Source: Leuctra nigra
Taxonomy: Eukaryota; Arthropoda; Insecta; Plecoptera; Leuctridae
Assembly: GCA_934045905.1 (NCBI GenBank)
Contig: OW203762.1
Coordinates: 23,840,345 to 23,904,344 of the forward strand
DNA length: 64,000 bases
Reading direction: 5' to 3'
In this document: piece by piece, positions 1 through 10,725 of the stretch
Layout: every line of letters starts with the position of its first letter
How positions within the stretch are numbered: position 1 is the first letter of the stretch
The notes under the pieces: model-generated
The model's database searches: none
What the model saw: only the letters and a program-made list of their open reading frames with translations
What the model was told of the DNA's origin: nothing
Translations under genes and position numbers: made by a program

Positions 1-403
1 TATTAGAAAAAAAATCCTTCATGAAATACTAGAATGTAAAAATTCAAGTACCACAGAATAATTTAGTAAAATATGAATATTAGATATAAAATCTTTATAA
101 ACCAATTGTTTTCATCCGATAAAACCATCCACTTTAATTATTGCGACCTTCTCAAGTTCAGTAGAAAGGATATCAGAGAGTTATGCAGATTCTGTGTTCA
201 GCGTACTGTAAATTAACATATATTTAGATCTAGCACTACATTGCCATCCCATAGAGACATCGCAGTTCGCTATACACTGGAACTAGAAGCTCAACTCTTA
301 GCATTCAACGTCTCAAAACGATTGTCGGTTTAGATTAATATCAATTCAATGAATGCAAATTTATAATAGTTTCACATTCCATTATACTCTCGTATCTATG
401 AAA
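1..403. other. AT-rich sequence, nothing recognised
   Basis: No gene, RNA or repeat is recognised. The sequence is AT-rich with only short chance reading frames. Confidence 0.6.
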
Positions 404-1210
404 CAGTGGCGTGCAGACATAGGTCTTTATCGTGGGGTGTCAACCCCTAGATGGGGTATTATTAAGATCAACATCCCTTTTTACACATTATTTACCCTTC
501 TTTTCACAAACTTCTACTTTTTTACTAAGATAGGTAGTTAGTTACAGATATTTTAATTTTAGTACACTACCTTTACGATAGTTATGAACTTTCACACATT
601 TCACGAGTTAGACTTTTTAGTTTGTGGTACATTTTAGTTCTTTTCTATTGTGATATTGTATTATTTTGATACAAAGCTTTTCAATTCTGTTTTATTACAT
701 CACCCCTAAGATATTATATTCTATGCCTTTTATTTAACACACATTTACAAGTTAGATCTATAAGTTGTATGGTAACTCACTTTGTTTTTGCCAATACTAA
801 GATATTATATATTTTCAGATGTTACTTTCTACAGTTGGAATTACATAAACAAAGACATAAAAACGTCATCACAATCACAGTAATTAGGAGAGAAGTAATT
901 ACCCTAAGATTACGAGTAGTTACAATCAGTTTTACAATAATGATGAGTTCACACCTTCTTCGTTTACACACTATTTACTTACTCATTACTTGTTTCTCAT
1001 ATTATACGCTCAAGCAAATGGTATAAATTACAAATATAAATCTATTTATAACTCCGAATATTACATTTTATAAATAAATCACTTCATAAAATGTAAACAT
1101 TATGCTGCCAAAATTTTCATACAGTATTAATTATTAGTAGTCGAAACGACGTTATTGATGAGTTATTTATTATTATGCCCGGTAGCACGAAAATGCCCAG
1201 TACGCCACTG
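404..1210. mobile_element. Possible hAT-like non-autonomous element
   Basis: The left end reads CAGTGGCGTG at 404 and the right end reads ACGCCACTG up to 1210, so the ends are inverted over about nine bases, in the CAGTG style of hAT elements. The inside has no long ORF. No matching 8-bp target duplication is visible (left flank CTATGAAA, right flank GAAGACTT). The two ends could therefore belong to different insertions. Confidence 0.3.
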
Positions 1211-2886
1211 GAAGACTTCGCCAACCTAACCATTTCTGTCATCCTATAGATGCTACACTATGCTATCAGTGTATTATCCTAAAAGCCTAGTGGAATGTAT
1301 AATAACGTTTGGAATTCGATGCATTAATAATTAATGTTCAAAGTTATTCATATGGTAGCTTCTATCTTGGGTTTGGACTGCTGTCATATTAGGTAGTCAG
1401 GCCTGAGGTGAGTGGACAGGGACTGTCACATAGCGGCCCAATACCCAAATATCAGTTTAATTGACAACGAGATATTTAAATCCGATTGATGTTTAAGCAG
1501 GAGTCGGGAATTATAAAATAATTAGATACATTTGTCAAATCAATTTAACCAATTAGAATCTTGGTATGACAGGGCGTTTATAAGACGATTCACAGTGACA
1601 CAAATCGACATTTTGACACAAATTTGGTCCTTTTTTTTATTTGCCAGATCCGATTTTAGCTAATTAGAATTCCGTATTATCAAAATAATTGGAATATAAC
1701 TTTCCGAAATTTAAATAAAAACGATTTGACACGATTTTAAAACATACAAATTTGAACAATTATGGCGTAATTATTTGCATACCTTGGTCCAAAAAACGGT
1801 TATATTTAAACTAATTTAATTATTTTTATTAAAAAAAACAATAAGAAACGTGCAGCTTCTGGGTTATTTAGCACAGAAAGGTGTAAAATGATTTGTTAAA
1901 CAACTCCCAAACAACCACTTCATTCATGTCTCTTAGTTGTATAATATTTCAGCCAATATTATATTGGTTTCGTTACATAAATCATTGGTGTCATTTCTAA
2001 TTCTAAACCAATGCAAATTGAGTCGATTACAATTCATTGGTGTAAAACACTACAAATAATTGCTAGAGCGGCTGATTGGCAAAGATCCTAGCGATCGACT
2101 CGCGATTGGAAAATAATCTTTACCACTAGCTTGTGGTTAATTAACTAACAAGTTTTTATTATATTATTTACGAACAAAAAAGAATTACATTATTCTTAGA
2201 AACGATGAACGTTGTCATAAAGTAAGAACGCCTATGTATTATAAGATGTAGTTATTGTAATTTTGTTATTTTTCTGAATCGCCTGCGATCGTGATTGTTG
2301 GTCGTGAATACGGGCGATGTTGTGATTGGTTGGAATTACAATTAATAGCTGGTAGTGATCTAACACACCTGTCCAAGAACCGACAAAGTCTCCGTCATTC
2401 AGTCAATCAGAAGATATTACAGATTCTTTGCTCAAATGTCATAATTTAATTTTATGGTTTTCAAGAAATTGCTGTTTTTAATAATAATAAAGAATGTTCT
2501 GATTTTTTTCAGTTCCCAAAATAATTTAAAATACCAATCGACACAATAAGATTATTAAAATACGTGGTTATATCTTTGTATAAAAAAAATGTTATAAATA
2601 AACCCTCAACTAAAAATAATAATAAATGGCCTAATAATGATATTAGACCGTTCTAAGTTCATCAATTTCATTTTGTCACATTTAAGTAATTCTGCCAAAA
2701 ATATGACCATAACTAAAGGGCCATTCACACTGAACCGAATTTTATAAACAAAAAATATTTTTGTCAGTATTTAAAAACATTGGAAAACTGCCAAAGCGCG
2801 CTATTATTTATTTGTTTTTATTTTTCAACTATAATAATAAGATAAAACAACAATTTTTAATTTTAATAAAATGTAATGTCACTCAC
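1211..2886. other. AT-rich sequence without a recognised gene
   Basis: No coding region is supported. A short imperfect inverted pair (TTGGGTTTGGACTG near 1368 against CCCAATACCCAA near 1438) is the only local structure seen. Several ATTGG/CCAAT words cluster at 2070-2340 without any gene next to them. Confidence 0.5.
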
Positions 2887-3112
2887 CACTTCATGTATCA
2901 GTCCCAAATATTGTGTAAACCACACTCCCACCTCGTGTTCAATGCACTCGTCACTGTTCGCACGCTCACTGTTGGCACACAATCTCACACACACGTCCTC
3001 TCTGCTCGAACCGTCACTGCCTTCTGAGTTCTGAACGACTGCAGACAAACCACCGCCTCCTATGTTGCTACTGCATGCGCGGACCGAGAGAAGCGCAACA
3101 CTTTCACAAGAG
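2887..3112 (-). other. Candidate non-coding first exon with splice donor
   Basis: This is a GC-richer, CpG-containing island in AT-rich surroundings. Read on the minus strand it ends in a strong donor (AAGTG|GTGAGT, GT at 2885-2886). It is preceded about 20-30 bases upstream by a TATA-like TTATATTAATAA (about 3123-3134). It is open in one frame but has no ATG, so it would be 5' UTR. If real, the rest of the gene lies to the left of the window. This is an inference from composition and a donor only; no downstream exon was found. Confidence 0.2.
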
Positions 3113-5301
3113 GAAGACAATTATTAATATAAGATGAGTTAATTACTGTTCGACTCGTTGAGGCAGGTCTTTCTCATTGAGATGTTTAGAAAATTAATAG
3201 GTAATCAGTGCGATGGATTATTAATTTATTAATTATGGAATAATTTGCCGGTGTGAATGATGAATTATACATTGGTACTAAATTGCTATCTCGTGTATCA
3301 CAAAAGAAGGGGAAGTAATCTACATAAAAAGTCTGAATTTTAAGGGGTTTACTCTTATAGTTTTTAAGTTGTAAAAAATCCACTATAAGAACAAAAAGCT
3401 CATACTTTCAGGTTTACGGAGCTTCGAAGTGGACTTTGTGACAACTTTGTGAAATATTGAAGAAAACAGCTCGTACATGTTTTGTGTACAGCGTACATAA
3501 TGTGTTAAGAATTGTTTAAATTGAAAAATTAATGGTCCAAATCGGGGAGTTTGGAGTTACGGCTTGGAGCAGTATTTTCCAAAAGTACGCTTTCTTCAAA
3601 TTCAATTTCGATCGATTCACGAAACAAAACAAAAATATCTTCGAAACTTTTTTCCATCAGTGAATATTTTTTGTTTCTTTTTTGAGAAAGTTAATTCAAT
3701 AAAAAATTAGATGTTATGACAAGTTTTTTCCCGACATATATTGTTAATTATTATAAAACCAGCCTAAAGGCTTCTGACGTTGGACGACTGCCAACTGCCC
3801 TCTTTAGGGCCAAATAAAGCCACGGGCAGCGCCTCAGCACTTCGCAACACACGTCATTCGAAAATATAGTTCTTTCCGTGGTGTGCCGAAATTAAAACTG
3901 TAACTAAAAAATTACTCTAGCAATTTAACGGACAAACGGCCCCACAGACACCAAATATACAGTCCATTCAATATATCTTGACACAGGTCGTGTTGCGTAC
4001 GTTCTTTTATCATTTTTATTTTAAAATTATTACGTGTTTTTCTAGAAGTTGTTAATTTGTTAAATTATAAGTATATTTAAACAAAGGGTTTCTGAGATAA
4101 TTGAAGTATGGTAGTGATTTGAATCAAACCTTCCAATTCAGTATAGCATAGCTCCGACAGGTACTAAACCGGATGGCGGTACGCTTCCCTGCGTCCAGGA
4201 AATAAAAGATATTTTCGGACTGGTACCATTTAGCAAAAACACTCTGAAAAGAGTGTAACATGTGAGACTATCAAAGCGTATCCCCCCCCCCCCCCTGAAA
4301 TCAGACGTTCAGTTAGGTAATAATAATAAATCTTCGAATGAAATACCCTTATAGGTATAAGTGAATTAGTGGCATGAATTACACGGTTCAAGTTTCTGAA
4401 TTCATCCCTTGATTTCAAGGAATGAAAGATAATTTAGACGATTTAATGATTATTTTTTATTGAAGTTGCGGTGAAATTAAAAAATTGGGTTTGAAGGAAA
4501 ATAGGACATGTTCTAATTGAAAGGTTGAAGCTAGATGTCCTGAATTCAAGACGCTTCAATGTTTTCATTTAGACGATCCAAGTCTTGAATTCAACCCTCT
4601 TAAAAGGGTTGAATTCAAGGAGAATAGAATCGTGTAATTCAGCCTTTATATATTGAACATTATTTCTTTATATAAGTGAGACTTATATAAAATAATTCGA
4701 AAAAATATAATTGTTGATATTTCTAGAGCTCAGAATCTAAATTCAGAACTTCCATATTTAAAATTTATACATTTCCCATTAAAACAGGTAGTACAATTCA
4801 AACTTGCACCAAATTAATAGGACACCACGTAAAGATAAATTGAATTGCTACATTTCATTGATTGCCCATCTGAGTGTATTCACGACACATTCAGTATGTC
4901 ACGACCGCATGAGTCGCAAGCAAGGATGTGATGATGACGATGCGGTAGCAACTTGGAGCTTCAAGTTAAAGTTAGGAGAAGCTTTGCCCGCAAGATACGT
5001 CACTTCCTAGAGATTCATCAGGCGAGCGAGTCGACGGATGTTGTTATGATTGTCGTCATCACGAGGTGGTGATAAATCAGTTTGCAAACTAGAAGTTCGT
5101 CGGCGACTGATGATATTGAAGTTAAAATGTTTAGGGGTGGAAATTATTGCGACACATTTTTAACACATACGCGGAATACAAGATGTTTGTCGGAAAATAA
5201 TCTGTGTATTTTTACGATGATAGTTTGAACGTGATGTCATCTCATTGTTGCCACCATCTTGATTGCACCATTTAGAATAAAAAGTTCATATTGCTTTTTT
5301 G
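3113..5301. other. AT-rich sequence with simple repeats, no gene recognised
   Basis: The span holds a C14 run at 4282-4295, a perfect hairpin at 4584-4619 (listed separately) and a patch of higher GC at 3770-3860. No protein-coding or RNA gene can be supported. Confidence 0.5.
4584..4619. repeat. Perfect 15-bp-arm inverted repeat (hairpin)
   Basis: CTTGAATTCAACCCT (4584-4598) is exactly mirrored by AGGGTTGAATTCAAG (4605-4619) around the six-base loop CTTAAA. The GAATTCAA word recurs in the surrounding 120 bases. No role is known. Confidence 0.85.
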
Positions 5302-5399
5302 TTGAGCGAGCGAAGCGAGCGTCTCCTTTTGGCTCATTTGGCACGGACCTCTGTTTTTTTGTTTTTTTGTTTGTTTTTTTGTTTTTGTTTTTTTCTGTT

Positions 5400-5975
5400 A
5401 CTGACGATATACAGGTCAGAGTTTTTCTTCGATCGAGCTGGAATTTTGCACACGTGTTTGGACATTCTCTGGGCGTTGCAGACCCTAATTTTTTTGAAAT
5501 CTACTGATTGGTTAAAATTTAAATAAACATCTCCTGATAGGTTGAAAAGTGAAAATGGTCTTCAACAAATCTGATCAAACTCATATTTTAGCTATACATG
5601 TCTAGAGTTTTTCCTCGATCGAGCTGAAATTTTGCACACATGTAGAGACAAACTTTTCTGTTTGCGGACCCCAAATTTTTTTGAAATTCATTAATTGGTT
5701 AAAATTTAAATAAACATCTCCTGATGGTAGGTTGAAAAATGAAACTGGTCTTCGATAAATCTGATCAAAATCATATTTTGGCTATACAGGTCAGAGTTTT
5801 TCTTTGATCGAGCTGAAATTTTGCACACATGTAAAACCAACCTTCTCTGTTTGCACACCATAGTTTTTTTTGAAATCCATTCATTGGTTAAAATTTAAAT
5901 AAATATCTCCTGATAGGCTGAAAAATGAAAACGGTCTTCGATAATTCTGATCAAACTCATATTTTGCATGATCAT
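5400..5975 (+). repeat. Three tandem units of about 188 bp inside HINE copy 1
   Basis: The block beginning AGGTCAGAGTTTTTCTTCGA (or a variant) and running through the phrase GAGCTGAAATTTTGCACACA recurs at about 5412, 5598 and 5788, spacing 186 and 190. Units end in a related AACATCTCCTGAT phrase. The other family copies hold one or two diverged units. Confidence 0.75.
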
Positions 5976-6197
5976 TAAGACCAATATTGTCTCTTATTTT
6001 ACAAAATTTCATCCCAATCAGTTAAGAACGTATGAACTTATTGACATTTTTAATATCTGTCAGTAATGAAGTATCGAAATGAATGTTTTCCAGTGCCAAT
6101 TGAATTGATTCTGATTTGCTTTATGAACCAGGTGCTTAGATGCTATTTTAAAGTTTCGATGAAAAGCATATACCTACTTTTAAGTTGATATCATAAT

Positions 6198-6607
6198 CAG
6201 TGCTCGAAGTGGGCCGGTATGGGACGGTATGGTATACCGGTACTTCTTTACACATTTGATTTCATATCGTTACTTCTCAGAAAAAACGGAATGCTTAAAA
6301 TCAGATATTCTTGGAAATTTACGTAATTTTAGATTCTAATTTACTCGTTTCATGGTTATCTTTTGAATGCATATTTCAAGCATAACTATGAACTATGAAC
6401 ATTCACTACAAGATAAAGTAAAATTCATTATTTAATTTAGTTGTTTCATCAAGGTAAAAGACTAATCTAACTAATGACATGACAATGGTTGTCAGTGTAA
6501 TTCTGGAATCTGAACCCTCATCTAATATCGACCCCCCCCCCCCCCCCCCGCACGTGGTATTCTTATGTTACCATACCGCCACTATTTAATTCCTACTTCG
6601 AGCACTG
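6198..6607. mobile_element. hAT-type MITE, 410 bp, nested in HINE copy 1
   Basis: The terminal inverted repeats are CAGTGCTCGAAGT at 6198 and ACTTCGAGCACTG ending at 6607. They are bracketed by a perfect 8-bp direct duplication ATCATAAT (6190-6197 and 6608-6615). CAGTG ends with an 8-bp duplication are diagnostic of the hAT superfamily. The interior has GGTATGG/CCATACC words and a C-run at about 6532-6549 and no ORF, so it is non-autonomous. Confidence 0.9.
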
Positions 6608-6697
6608 ATCATAATCAATTCAATATGGTTGTATATATTTTCTGTGCGTTGTGTACGCATTTCCGGTTCGAGAATTTGCACGTACCCGTGCTCGCTC

Positions 6698-7637
6698 CAG
6701 GCGCGTAGGAAGGGGGGGGGGGAGTGGGGGTCAATGACCCCCCCACTTTTCATCTTGACACCCCCAGATAAAACCCCCAGATACACACAAATTTTGATAA
6801 AGAGATCCAAAAATGCTCAAATTTGCTCCATTATGAGGTTGAATTCTCAAAATTTTCCCAAGTTTTGCAAAGCTAATTGAACAGAGGTATTATCCAATTA
6901 GACAATAACTCATTTGTCCAACATGATCATCCTCATGAATACAATTTAATAATTACACGTTAAACTATGATACCGAATAAGCACCGTTTTCAAAGCAATT
7001 CCAAAATCTATTCATAATCGATTATCTTTAGGGATTTTATCGAATAACAAAATTTACAGATTATAATGCATTTTGTCAAAGTTTCCCAAGAATATTGCAT
7101 ATCACAAATTTTAAATTTCTTTGAAAAAGATGCCAAAATAGCTTCAAATTCGATTCTTTTGCATCAAAAACTCAAAAAATTCTCTGCGGGGCCAATGGGG
7201 ATTCTATAAAAACAAATAGTTACAGTTATATTACATTTGTATAAAGTTTCCACAGAATATTGCATTTCATACATTTTAAATTTCTTTGAAAAGTATGCTA
7301 AAATAGCTTTAAGCTCGATTATTTTGTATCAATAACCCAAAAAATTCCCTGCGGGGCCAATAATGGGTATTAAAAACAAATAGCTACAAATTATATTACA
7401 TTTCTTAAAGTTTCCACAGAATATTGCATTTCACACATTGTAAATTTCTTTGAAAAATATACAAAAATAGCTTCAAATTCGATTCTTTTGTATCAAAAAT
7501 TCAAAAAAGGCCCTGCGGGGCAATTTGCGTTGCGGGCTTCCCAGACCCCATTGTAACGACGACTACTTTTCCTCACATTCATTGATCCCCATAATTTTGA
7601 CCCCCCCCCCACTCAAAATGAAGTTCCTACGCGCCTG
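6698..7637. mobile_element. hAT-type non-autonomous element, 940 bp, nested in HINE copy 1
   Basis: The terminal inverted repeats CAGGCGCGTAGGAA (6698) and TTCCTACGCGCCTG (to 7637) are flanked by the perfect 8-bp duplication GCTCGCTC (6690-6697 and 7638-7645). Sub-terminal G- and C-tracts (6711-6720 and 7603-7612) extend the inverted symmetry. The interior carries three tandem units of about 165 bp and no transposase. The target GCTCGCTC is the sub-terminal repeat of the host HINE, so insertion duplicated that motif. Confidence 0.9.
7022..7520. repeat. Three tandem units of about 165 bp
   Basis: CTGCGGGG recurs at 7184, 7349 and 7513 (spacing 165 and 164). Each is preceded by a shared segment with TTTCCACAGAATATTGCAT (or a variant) and GCTTCAAATTCGATT. 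The units lie wholly inside the 940-bp hAT-type element. Confidence 0.8.
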
Positions 7638-7675
7638 GCTCGCTCATCAACGCGTTACACTGAGCGTTTTCCTAG

Positions 7676-8337
7676 TAATATTTGATCACTTCGCCTTGCA
7701 AAACTGCATCGATTTACCTTCATTTATAAGTTAATTCGGACCCGTCAACGAGCCAACATAATGTCGTCCTCGGAGGGAAAACTTTCATTTGTTGGATTGC
7801 TGATATAAAACTAAAGAAGCTTGTTCAAGAATTCGTAAAATACGGACATCATCATATTTTACTGATACTGATATTTTACTTTCTAGATTACAACGGAAAT
7901 GGAAATCGTATTATTTTACTATAAAAACTGCACACAGATAATTTCGTGAAACTGCATGAAAGTTCCGTTATTTATTTCGCAAATCTTTAGATACTAAACT
8001 TCTTGTAGGCTGTAGCCCTGATCATGATCATGACATAATATGATTCTACAGCTGAGAGTTGAAGGTCATTCTAGTACAATATTTTTTTCTGCATTATGTT
8101 AGTGGAGCTGGTAACATAATATATATCACGTGACATTAGTCATTTTTGAGCCCCACAAAAAATTAGGTCCATGTACAAATGTTCAAAGTGCGCGTTACTT
8201 CTGCAAAAAAATTGGCACAACTGTTTTTCCGAAAGAATTGAACTTGGAGTGAATTCATTCATAAAAAGTTCGCATTTCCCCTTTTTTTATTTAAATTTGA
8301 AAGGAAAAGTATGATGTAACAGATTTTATCAGTTGTT
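7676..8337. other. AT-rich sequence, nothing recognised
   Basis: No gene or repeat family is supported here. The word TATATCACGTGACAT at about 8121 resembles part of the inverted repeat of the TTAA element at 9711, but no second end was seen nearby. Confidence 0.5.
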
Positions 8338-8512
8338 CTGTGCGTAGCTGCGTCATTCGGGTGACTTGGGCTCGATCCTCAAATCTCGTCCATTTCGTCA
8401 AGAGTTCTCGTTGACTTTCTGAAGGCAAATACTGGGATAGTTCCAAATCTCGTCCTTCCCAACATATTATTCTCTAAGCCATACTCTGAGAGTGGCAAGA
8501 GTGAATTCAAAA
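8338..8512 (+). mobile_element. tRNA-derived SINE family, copy 1 (diverged)
   Basis: The head GCGTAGCTGCGTCATTCGGG is followed by a box-B-like GGGCTCGATCC, and then by the family core GGCAAATACTGGGATAGTTCC. The core is shared with copies near 18.6, 29.9, 40.6, 45.9 and 58.2 kb. The tRNA-like head suggests a pol III-transcribed SINE. This copy is degenerate. Confidence 0.5.
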
Positions 8513-9706
8513 TCACTCAGTATTTAATTTATCAAAGTTCATATGCTGGTTCAGTTTTTCATATAATTAGTAGTTTTCTATATAAAAATTAATCCAACAA
8601 TTTATAAACAAAATGGTTTTTCAATTTTCGTAATATTTTAAAGCAAAAAGCACATAAAGTGCAATTCCCATTTTATCACTCGCAGCAGTTTATAAACTAC
8701 ATTAATTTACAGTATAAACTTGACACAATCAAAGCAGCAAAAGTAATGTTTAGATGAGGTATATTTCTAGTTAGTTTTTGTTTGGGTATCAGCTACGTAC
8801 AGACTATTCATACTCTATTTATTTATAAACAAAAAAAAACAAGGAAACTTCTGATGGAGCTGCATACTGCATTTTAACTGCAATGACTCGAGCCAGTTTT
8901 AAAATCCGTGTCACCACAACTGCATATAAAACTAATAACATGCCCGTTAGTTTAGCTACAAAAAGTCAAAAGCTACATTCAGTTGATGCTCTGACGAAAA
9001 AGAAAAATACGATTTAAAACTTTATAGAACAATAATAAACAATAAAGTCTGTGGAAACGAGGTAATGAAAAAGTTAAATTAGTTTTTAAAGTCGTGAATG
9101 CAATCTAAAATAATTAAGTTGTTAATTCTTTTCAAGGAAAGAATGAGTGAAAGAATTGAACAAGTATTATAGAAAGTATTGGATTGTGATTAGTGAATTC
9201 GTTGGAGCGAAGTTAATAGCTTAATAATCGGTGAGTGAATGTGCATAATTGAAAGTTTCGTTCAACACACCCTCCTACAAAAACACTGAGCATTGTCCGT
9301 ATCACTTCCATTACAGCAAGCACGATTTTAAAATATTAGAATTGTATCTCTCCACAGGTTTCAACCATCCACTCGATATCTGATCGAATTTATTATATCT
9401 CGTTCATGATCAAGATTTTACATTTGATTTAGTGTTTTTTATGAATGTTTAACTTTGAGGTGAAGAAATTACCTGATCAATCCATATATTTGTTGCATTA
9501 TTGAAAACCAATTCGTAATTTCTAAAACACAAAAATAGTTATGTATTTATTAAAACTTTACTTTGTTATAATTTGTATTTACAGATTTTTTTTGCTTATC
9601 TTTCTTTAAAATATATGTATGATACATATATTCTATGCATGATAAAAAAAAATGATTATAATTATACATCCTGTTTTTTTTTTTTTTTTTTTTAATTAGA
9701 CAGTCC
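8513..9706. other. AT-rich sequence, nothing recognised
   Basis: The sequence is AT-rich and non-coding, with a T-run at 9674-9693. No ORF, RNA or named repeat can be supported. Confidence 0.5.
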
Positions 9707-10050
9707 TTAAGGTGGCTGTATATCACGTGACTTTATTTCTCTACATCCGATCAAAAGAAATAGTTACCTATGAGTACATACCTTACATCGTTCATGTTGA
9801 GTAATCCAAGGTGATTTATGAAGGAAATTCACTGCATACTTGAGCTTATCAATATTTGCAGTCAATATTATTTAATTTTGCAGTGATTTTATAATAAAAA
9901 CAACACAAATTTCGTGTATACGTACGCGTGTGAAGACTGTCAAAACCAAGTGCTGTTCGTTTAATCATTACATTCATAATAGTGGATATAATTAATGTCT
10001 CAACATTTCACTGGAAAGACGAAGAATGAGCGCATGTTATACATTCTGAT

Positions 10051-10137
10051 CCCCACCAATGGACTGCCACCTTGACGTGGTGGTGGGGCTTAAGGGGCCG
10101 GCTCACATACGAGTTGGCCCCAACCAAGTGCAGTCCA
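10051..10137 (+). ncRNA. HDV-like self-cleaving ribozyme
   Basis: The helices of the HDV double pseudoknot can be placed by eye in the right order. P1 is CCCCACC (10051-10057) with GGTGGGG (10082-10088), 7 bp. P2 is TGGACTG (10060-10066) with CAGTCCA (10131-10137), 7 bp. P3 is CCAC (10067-10070) with GTGG (10077-10080) around loop CTTGAC. P4 is GGGGCC (10094-10099) with GGCCCC (10116-10121). The P4-P2 joiner AACCAAGTG contains CCAA/CAAG, matching the CNRA pattern that carries the catalytic cytosine (10124 or 10125). Cleavage would fall between 10050 and 10051, exactly at the edge of the target duplication. Such ribozymes are known at the 5' ends of R2, RTE and related LINEs. Activity is inferred. 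Confidence 0.8.
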
Positions 10138-10427
10138 GGGTCGACCTAGTCCCATGCCCTCCCCAAATTCGCGGGCCCCTCGGGCCGGCCTCCCCCCTCG
10201 AGATGGTGATCCCCCTGAAATCGAGTCCCACCGGACCGAAGCTCTCCACCCCCCGGTCTGTCCCCATTCTGACCTGGCTTTCCCACCAGTTTCAGACTCC
10301 CCCAGATCGGGCCCGTTAGGTTGACCCCTCCCGACGTCCTCCACTTAGTTCAACAAAGTTAAAAGTTAAAATTAATGTGCGCAATATAACCTCGTCGTTG
10401 ACGCGCCGTTAAACTCTAATAATCATC
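10051..10427 (+). mobile_element. GC-rich retroelement (SINE-like or deleted non-LTR element) with ribozyme head
   Basis: A 377-bp GC-rich insert sits in AT-rich DNA, flanked by a perfect 12-bp target duplication ATACATTCTGAT (10039-10050 and 10428-10439). The first 87 nt fold as an HDV-like ribozyme. The 3' end reads CGCCGTTAAACTCTAATAAT, of the kind seen at 3' ends of RTE-like non-LTR elements. No long ORF remains. The target duplication abuts the predicted cleavage site exactly, so this insertion is full-length at its 5' end. It is either a non-autonomous SINE-type element or an internally deleted LINE that borrows LINE machinery. Confidence 0.85.
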
Positions 10428-10725
10428 ATACATTCTGATATTGCGTCAGGTTTGTGATGCATACATGACTTTTTATTAGAGTAATGTTTGCTGTTCTTGG
10501 CAACTCATACAATTTCCTTCAACTTCAGGTCTTGATTTGAGAATATTTAGGTGCAAGGAAGTAAAATCATCGAATATGTTATTTTCGCAGTTCTTTTCTG
10601 CGTAGATTAGGTCCAACTGATGTGTCCTAACTTATCTGATGAGTGAGAAGTATTTGCTGAACTGAACCCTTCCAAATGAAAATGTGTAGCTTTTTGGTTG
10701 AAAAGTCACGTGATATACAGCCACC

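Larger units (their letters stand above)
5302..7675 (+). mobile_element. Helentron/HINE-like non-autonomous element, copy 1 (with two nested insertions)
   Basis: It begins TTGAGCGAGCGAAGCGAGCG and ends GAGCGTTTTCCTAG, the same ends as the copies at 43314 and 22507. GAGCGAGC near the 5' end is mirrored by GCTCGCTC about 40 bases from the 3' end, followed by a short stem (AACGC...GCGTT) and CTAG. Sub-terminal inverted repeats of this kind, a 3' CTAG and a centre of tandem units match the published form of Helentron-associated elements. Removing the two hAT-type insertions (6198-6607 and 6698-7637, each with its 8-bp duplication) leaves about 1.0 kb. No transposase or helicase is encoded, so it would be mobilised in trans. 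Confidence 0.6.
9711..10725. mobile_element. TTAA-flanked MITE with 24-bp inverted repeats
   Basis: The left end GGTGGCTGTATATCACGTGA (continuing CTTT) starts at 9711. Its exact 24-bp complement ends at 10725 (GTCACGTGATATACAGCCACC). Both sides carry TTAA (9707-9710 and 10726-9). A TTAA duplication points to the piggyBac group. The usual CCC start of piggyBac ends is absent, so the assignment is tentative. No transposase is present. Without the retroelement at 10051-10427 it is about 630 bp. Confidence 0.8.
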
